Below are positions 58,797-64,000 of a stretch of DNA of 64,000 bases, one piece after another. Source of the DNA: Isoetes taiwanensis (taxonomy: Eukaryota > Streptophyta > Lycopodiopsida > Isoetales > Isoetaceae). The notes below the pieces were generated by a model. It was not told the DNA's origin and ran no database searches. It saw only the letters and a list, made by a program, of their open reading frames with translations. Position numbers and translations under genes: made by a program. The stretch covers positions 1,302,001-1,366,000 of the forward strand of contig JAJEKV010000207.1 in NCBI GenBank assembly GCA_021234155.1, read 5' to 3'. Position 1 is the stretch's first letter; the number at the start of each line of letters is the position of its first letter.

Positions 58797-60020
58797 CACA
58801 CGTGGGTAGCAGACATCACAAGATGCTATGAAACAATACCGTTATTTGGTGAGGATGGGATCACCACTATATGTGAGAAGTTGTTCTTAAAAGTTTATGA
58901 AATGAAGTATCCTCAAAGGTTAATTGGGTTTTGGAAAGCTTCATCGTATAAATTTACATGGAGAACTAGTTATCCGAATTCCAATAATTGCTTTGAGATA
59001 ACCCTTGAGGAACTAATTGCAATAAACAATTATTTACTCACTAATTGTTATGTTCAAGTTGGAGACAGAGTTTGGAGGCAAATAAGAGGCATCCCAATGG
59101 GATTTTTGTGTTCACCACTATGGTGTAATATTTATCTCATGTTCTATGAAGTTAACTTCATTAAGAGGTTGGTAAAGTTGGGAAAAGTTCAATATCTCAA
59201 GTTTGTTCAAGGGTGCATTTAGATATATGGATGATCTAAGCATATTTAATAATCCACTAATGGATTTATTCGTTGATCCAAGACAGCATAGGAATTCTGA
59301 TAACCCATACTGGATTTACCCTTTGGAATTTTTAGAGATAAAAAAGGAAGAATCTCCGCAAATATTTACCCAATATGACTTGGGTCTACCGAGATATAAT
59401 TTCCTGAACATGCATGTGCAGGTCATTGACCAAGTTCATGGATCTTATATTACAACAAAATTTGATAAGAGAAGGTTACTTTAGTTCCCATTTAACCAAT
59501 ACATACGGTTGGCATCGAACAGAAAAATTAGCCAATGTTATAATCTTATGATTCCTCAGGTGATATTATTGTTGTATTTATGTAAGCGTCCTGAGGAATT
59601 CCTGGAGGAAATGCAAAAAACGGTCTGTGTCTTTAAAAATAATTGGTTTTCTATACAAAGGCTGATCAATATTATTACAAAAGTGATTCAAAATGCAAAT
59701 GTACCTGGTGCTTCTATAACAAAATATGAAAACTATAAAGAGATTTTCAGGGAGAAGCTTATCGGCATAAGCATTTAGGCCTATTTGGAGATGGGTGGAT
59801 GAGATTTTTATATGCAAGGCCTGCTGTAAATTACAAGCTTTCTTATAAGTTCCTAGTATATGGTATAGGGTTAAGAAAAAATACAAATCTTCTCAATTTA
59901 TGTCATGTATGGTCTGCCACATGGCAAAGACTTGTGATTCGGACCAAAAGAGGAACAAACCGACATAGACTATTTATGCATGTCGGAATATGGAGACATG
60001 GCCGATTTTCTAAGAGATGA
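58797..60020 (+). pseudogene. Reverse transcriptase ORF, C-terminal half, Penelope/TERT-like features
   Basis: Starts at HTWVADITRCYETIPLFGED (RT motif A, catalytic Asp). Motif B is IRGIPMGFLCSPLWCNIYL and motif C FRYMDDLSIFNN. Later come PRYNFLNMHVQV and TKFDKRRLL, a C-terminal LASNRKISQCYN block and a long tail to 60020. A frameshift occurs near 59210 and a TAG stop at about 59482. The layout (DKA motif upstream, R-C-Y-E-T-I-P, I-P-M-G, YMDD and no adjoining RNase H or integrase) is unlike L1, copia or gypsy RT. It recalls Penelope-like/TERT-related RTs, but no GIY-YIG endonuclease is seen. Classification is tentative. Confidence 0.7.
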
Positions 60021-60235
60021 ATTCATGAGGTCGGCCGGTTGGTCTTCTAGCTGAAAATCCGAGGCATTATCTGGATTCCTGAACCAAAAAAGTTCTGGCC
60101 TTCAAGATCTGTGCAGAACAAGCACCGACCTGCAGGTTCGAAATATTAAATGGTGGATTATGGAACACATGTTCTTGAATCTGACCATTTCTAATACATG
60201 ATCTCTGCATTTCTAGTTGCGCTATCCAAGTGCTG
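60021..60235 (+). other. Possible tail of the RT element
   Basis: Frames continue for a while past 60020 (FLRDEFMRSAGWS), then nothing recognisable. The element end is not defined. Confidence 0.3.
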
Positions 60236-60300
60236 GTAACATTAGGGATTTTTTGAGATCATAAAAGGGCCTTCTAAGAACTGCTGACTAAGCTATATGA
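60236..60300 (-). repeat. Short repeat shared with 22372-22450
   Basis: ACATTAGGGATTTTTTGAGA and AAAAGGGCCTTC are shared. On the minus strand TAGCTTAGTCAG resembles an A box. Confidence 0.4.
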
Positions 60301-60364
60301 ACTACGAGGGCCGCATGTTGCAGGGGCATGAATCCTGTCTCCTGCAACAAGATCTGATATGGAA

Positions 60365-61030
60365 CTGAGGGGGGAAAATAGAAAGGGGCAAAGGGTGCGA
60401 AAATGGGAAAAAAGAAGGAAAAACTAGCACGAAAAAGAGAAAGAGAAGGGAGAACGGGAAGAGAAAAAGATCACTGGGAAAAGGGGAAGAGGGAAAGGGT
60501 GGGGAAAGGAGGCACTGGGAAGGGCAAAAGGGAAACAGAAAAAGAGTGGGTGAAAGGAAGAGAAAAAGCGCATGGGAAAAGGGTAAAAGGGAGAGGGCAT
60601 GGAAAAAGAAAAAGAGGAAAAATCGTGAGGAAAGGAAAAAGAAAGACGGAAAAAAAAGGAAAAGGAAAAAGGAGAGAGGGAAAGGAGGAAAAGGGGTATA
60701 GAAAAAAAATAGAAGAGGAAAAATGTGGGGAAAAGCGAAGGGAAAAAAAACATGGGAAAAAGAAATGAAGGGGGGAAAAGGGAAAGAAAGGAAAGACAAA
60801 AAGGGCATGGGAAAAAAGAGAAGGAAAAGGGTGAAAAAAAAGGAGGAAAAAGGAAAGGGAAAAGTCTAACAGGAAGAGGGAAAAACAATGAAAGAAAAGG
60901 GAAAGAGGGAAGGGAAGTGGAGGGAAAAAAAGAAGAAGCGAAAAAAGAAAGAAAAAGAAAAGCGTGTAGGAGAAACGCGGGAAAGGAAAAGAAAAAAAGG
61001 AAAAGCGGTGTAGAGAAAAAGGCAAAAGCC
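60365..61030 (+). repeat. Polypurine tract, probable Helitron remnant
   Basis: A/G-rich on the plus strand with CATGG and CACTGG interruptions, like the tracts in H2, H3 and H7. The family 5' block and 3' hairpin are missing on both sides, so this is a truncated copy or a tract in another context. Confidence 0.7.
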
Positions 61031-61080
61031 ATGTCAATGGGTAAAAATCTCTTATACGTCAGCAATGCTATGCTTAGTTT

Positions 61081-62187
61081 CTAGTAGAATAAGAATGTCA
61101 AGGTACTATTATTTTTCATTGAAAATAAAGACTAAGTGCTATTCGCATTTCTTATAAATGTGTGAATTATAACTACGAATTTTTAAAATTTGAATCCTTG
61201 AAGGACCTATTCGGGTTCATTAAGGGACAATTATAGTGTCAAATTAGTGATCTCCCACTTCCACCTACATGTATTGGCATACGAGTCCCAAAGACCATAC
61301 CTCTAGGACCATTGATGGGGCAGTTAGTAAGAAAATAATAATTCATAGATAATATTAGATCACTGTATTGGTCAAAGCAACCTTATTAGGATATTGATCT
61401 ATTTTGGTAAATGTATGAGTCCTCATATTTCGTATTCCTAAACCATAGTTATCCCATATTTCATTTCTTAAAATCATAGGTGTACGGTCTAGGTGCCCGG
61501 GAGCATATGATAAAGCTTTGGAGAGGTTGGGGCCCATGAAGGATCCGCCCTTTTACGGAGCGTTCCATCGAAATCTTATTTAATTTTTCATATATCTTCC
61601 ATTTGAGATTTTCTTCTTCAAGTCACGCATTTCGTAAATGGCCGATTGCTTTGAACTCTAACACTTTGACGATTGGCATGGTTGATTTTCTCCTTGTTTT
61701 GCAGTTTGGAGTGATAGTCGATATGGTGGATTTTGGCATATTGTTTGGGGCTGCGTGTTGCAGGGGTCGTTGGGTTTCTTCGAGTTGACACTCTTCGTGG
61801 ACTATCTTGTGCGTGGGTGCATCTTTAATGACTTTTTTGTCAGTAACAGCTCTTTGAGTCAGTTATTTATCGTTAGGATTTTCCTTGAAAACTCGAAAGG
61901 GCAAGGTTTTTAATAAGTTTTTAACTCAGGAATGGTTTTACCTTCGATAGTGTTCTTCAAATTCTTGAGCCCTTGTGAAATTACTGATTAAGACTCCATT
62001 AATGTGACCTCGATGATTGTCTAACTCCGAGGCATTTGATTTTGTTTTCACTCATTTGGGATTCATTGTTGCGTTTCCCTATGAGTTATTGTATTCATTG
62101 ATCCAAGCTCATCAATAGAACACCACTTCACTTCACTAGAGAAAATCACGACAAACACTAGACTAACATCGATAAAAACAGATATAA
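61081..62187. other. Unassigned DNA with one LINE-type 3' module
   Basis: 61850-61925 (TTCCTTGAAAACTCGAAAGG, then GGTTTTTAATAAG) resembles the LINE 3' UTR stem, plus orientation. 61380-61470 resembles 28215-28310 (CATATTTCGTATTCCTAAACCATAG type). No gene seen. Confidence 0.4.
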
Positions 62188-62577
62188 TCAAGCAGACAAG
62201 TTAATGGGGCCAAAGCCAAAGATGTTCCTACGGTAAAAAGAAATGGCAAAGTCCATGGGCATGGCAAATTGAAAAAAGGGAAAGGATATATCGATGGCTA
62301 TAGTAAAAAAACCAGGAAAAAATAAATGAAAATAGGCAAAAAACATAAATGCAGAATAATCATCTTTAACACTTCTCAAAAACTCATACATAACATCAAA
62401 ATCAACAGCCTGCATCATGCAAACCAAAAGATAAATGGCGGAAGAAAGAACCCGGATCACGAAGAAAATTGTGCCCAGAAGTTGCATTAGAATCGCACTC
62501 ACTGAAATCTGCAAGAAAGAAAATGTGAGCAGCCGCAATCTGATATCTGGAAGCAAGAAAAAGAGAGCAGCCACCAT
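62188..62577 (-). CDS. Hypothetical hydrophobic ORF, 129 aa
   Basis: An open minus-strand frame with Phe/Leu/Ile-rich segments that could span a membrane three or four times (for example LLGTIFFVIRVLSSAIYLLV and FFAYFHLFFPGFFTIAID). No motif is recognised, no homologue comes to mind, and no splice context supports it. It could be chance in AT-rich DNA. Confidence 0.2.
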   Translation of the reverse strand: MVAALFFLLPDIRLRLLTFSFLQISVSAILMQLLGTIFFVIRVLSSAIYLLVCMMQAVDFDVMYEFLRSVKDDYSAFMFFAYFHLFFPGFFTIAIDISFPFFQFAMPMDFAISFYRRNIFGFGPINLSA

Positions 62578-62699
62578 ATGATATTGAATAATAGCCTGTT
62601 AATCCATAAAGGCATAGCAAAAAGCAAAATAATGATTAACCATCATATAACTATCCATGCAACCGCACCGTCAACTAACCAAACACTGGCATATGCTCG

Positions 62700-63060
62700 C
62701 CAAAACGTCTTTGATTGTATCTTTCACCAGAGTATCAGATTTATGTGATTCTTGTATTTCTGAAAAGCTTATCCAGAGAGCTTTCTAAAGATATATAAGA
62801 TTCGGGCCTATTAGACAGTAGAAAGGCTATGAAAAACACAGATTCACAATTTCGGCGAGATAGAGCTCGGCTGAACGTTTTTTCCCATATCTCCCTTCCA
62901 GAATATCGGATTTAAGTAATCTTTGGAGGGATAGAAAGCTCATCCAGCGAGCTTTCAAAAAATATGGAAATTGAATAATTTGGACAAAAAAACTTTCTAA
63001 TATGCTCCAGTTAACTTGAACAGACTGCAACTTCTCTGAGACCTTAGAAGGTAACAAACA
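62700..63060. repeat. Diverged direct duplication
   Basis: 62730-62800 and 62900-62965 share (C)AGA(G/A)TATC(A/G)GATTTA and AAGCT(T/C)ATCCAG(A/C)GAGCTTTC. The unit is about 165-170 bp. Confidence 0.5.
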
Positions 63061-63735
63061 AATTCAATTTGCAGTCCTAAACATAATCAGGTAGTCTTAT
63101 GCTCAGGCCAAAAACTTGGTATTTATGGTTCATACAGTCATTTTAATTTAAATCTTGAATCCTTTTGTATATACTTATTAAGGTAGAAACAACCATTGTG
63201 TAAACAACATATTTACATGTTTCCTTACCAATTATTATTAGTTACATTAATAATAAGATAAGCAGTAACTTACCTATGTTCCATTGTAACTACTGAAATT
63301 TAGAGAGAATATCACCTATTACCATGAATAATCTGATACACTAGCATGCTTCTACTATCTTACAAGTTTAATGACAGTTTTCTCAGACCCAATGCCATTT
63401 ATTATTGTTTTATCAATCCAGAAATCAGCTTCAAGTTCCAAATCCATAAAAAGAATACGAACCAAGAAGCAAAGAAACCTGTTACTTGCAATAAATTCAA
63501 AGGACAATTAGCCATGCAAATGGGTAAGAGCCTAAGCTACTAGCATGTGTCATAAGTTTCTTTGAGGTCATCCCCCATCACCCTGCCTGCATTCATGCAA
63601 TAATGCCAAATTACTCATATCTGAATTATTTCTAGAGTCTATTATCCAATTTATAATGGCCTTAGCAGCCAGCCAATTCACTTACTTAACTCCTTTCTTT
63701 GTTTATTGCCATCTATTTTATAACATGCCCTGTGC
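63061..63735. other. AT-rich DNA, nothing recognised
   Basis: No reading frame, RNA gene or repeat I can support. Confidence 0.4.
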
Positions 63736-63739
63736 CCTG

Positions 63740-64000
63740 TGCTCATGAGGTTGGGACTCGAACCTCTACCAAACAAATTAGGCCTAGAGAATGGATGTGC
63801 GCATTGATCCGTCGATCCTACGGTCTAGAGCATGGGTTACTTATCACGTCTCTCGCTATTAACAATATGAAATGTGCCTTCAACATACTAAACGAGGTGC
63901 ACTTGGACTATCTAAACCATTGGATCCGTCGATCCTACAACATAGAGCTTGGGTGTGCGTATCTTGTTTCAATTATGATTGGGTTTAGGGTTTATGATTG
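63740..64000 (-). repeat. SINE-like B box and inverted TAGGATCGACGG repeat
   Basis: On the minus strand GGTTCGAGTCC (63764-63754) is a good B box without a clear A box. 63790-64000 is the reverse complement of the 31.1-31.4 kb repeat family (CCGTCGATCCTACGG, CATACTAAACGAGGTGCAC, AATTATGATTGGG). It runs off the window end. Confidence 0.45.

Noticed and set aside
38319-60020. Two independent truncated RT elements at 38 and 59 kb
   Set aside because: The halves meet at the same residue, and gag pieces flank the same breakpoints. One inversion is simpler, though independent truncation is not fully excluded.
60302-61084. Basic and Phe-rich frames around 60.3-61.1 kb
   Set aside because: Polypurine artefact, as in H7.

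Overview
This is a nuclear window from a land plant. One clear host gene is present, a two-exon LBD/LOB-domain transcription factor at 33.1-34.2 kb, and nearly everything else is transposable elements nested inside each other. The element types (CACTA, Helitron, L1, chromodomain Ty3/gypsy, tRNA-derived SINEs) fit any large plant genome. A ROCO/COR-like gene fragment and an unusual gag+RT retroelement hint at a non-seed plant such as a fern, lycophyte or bryophyte, but I cannot name the species.

The main theme is one family of non-autonomous Helitrons. Members start TCTTATATTATAATGTT, carry a conserved 5' block of about 150 bp, and end in the hairpin GCCCAGCAACGCTGGGC followed by 7 nt and CTAG, always between A and T. 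Seven have both ends visible: H1 370-5262 (+), H2 2226-3915 (-, inside H1), H3 11799-14357 (+), H4 23868-27819 (-, inside the first bases of an older copy), H5 28319-31051 (+), and H6 39331-55250 joined head-to-tail with H7 55251-57493 (+). H2, H3, H7 and the older copy carry long polypurine bodies, always with purines on the Helitron sense strand.

Layout: 0.4-5.3 kb, H1 with H2 inside and a captured zinc-knuckle gene piece. 5.3-10.4 kb, unassigned DNA and a decayed ROCO-like gene (-). 10.4 to about 22.4 kb, a CACTA element whose TNP2 transposase (-) is cut by a (TTCC)n-tailed LINE and whose end holds an L1 and H3. 22.4-27.8 kb, a long-TIR MITE, LINE pieces, a Helitron stub and H4. 27.8-31.5 kb, H5 inserted in one arm of an inverted repeat. 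33.1-34.2 kb, the LBD gene. 35.8-37.8 kb, SINE-like pieces and degenerate repeats. 37.9-60.2 kb, a gag+RT retroelement that received the H6-H7 tandem and then apparently underwent an inversion of about 20.4 kb. H6 in turn contains a 13.07-kb Ty3/gypsy element with LTRs, TSD, PBS and PPT. 60.3-64 kb, another polypurine tract, one unassigned hydrophobic ORF and repeat pieces.

The relative order of events can be read at several sites. Removing H6+H7 restores an uninterrupted RT reading frame. Removing H5 restores a sequence whose inverted paralogue lies about 150 bp away. Removing H4 restores the TC end of an older Helitron. Most long open frames in the window are artefacts of polypurine sequence.
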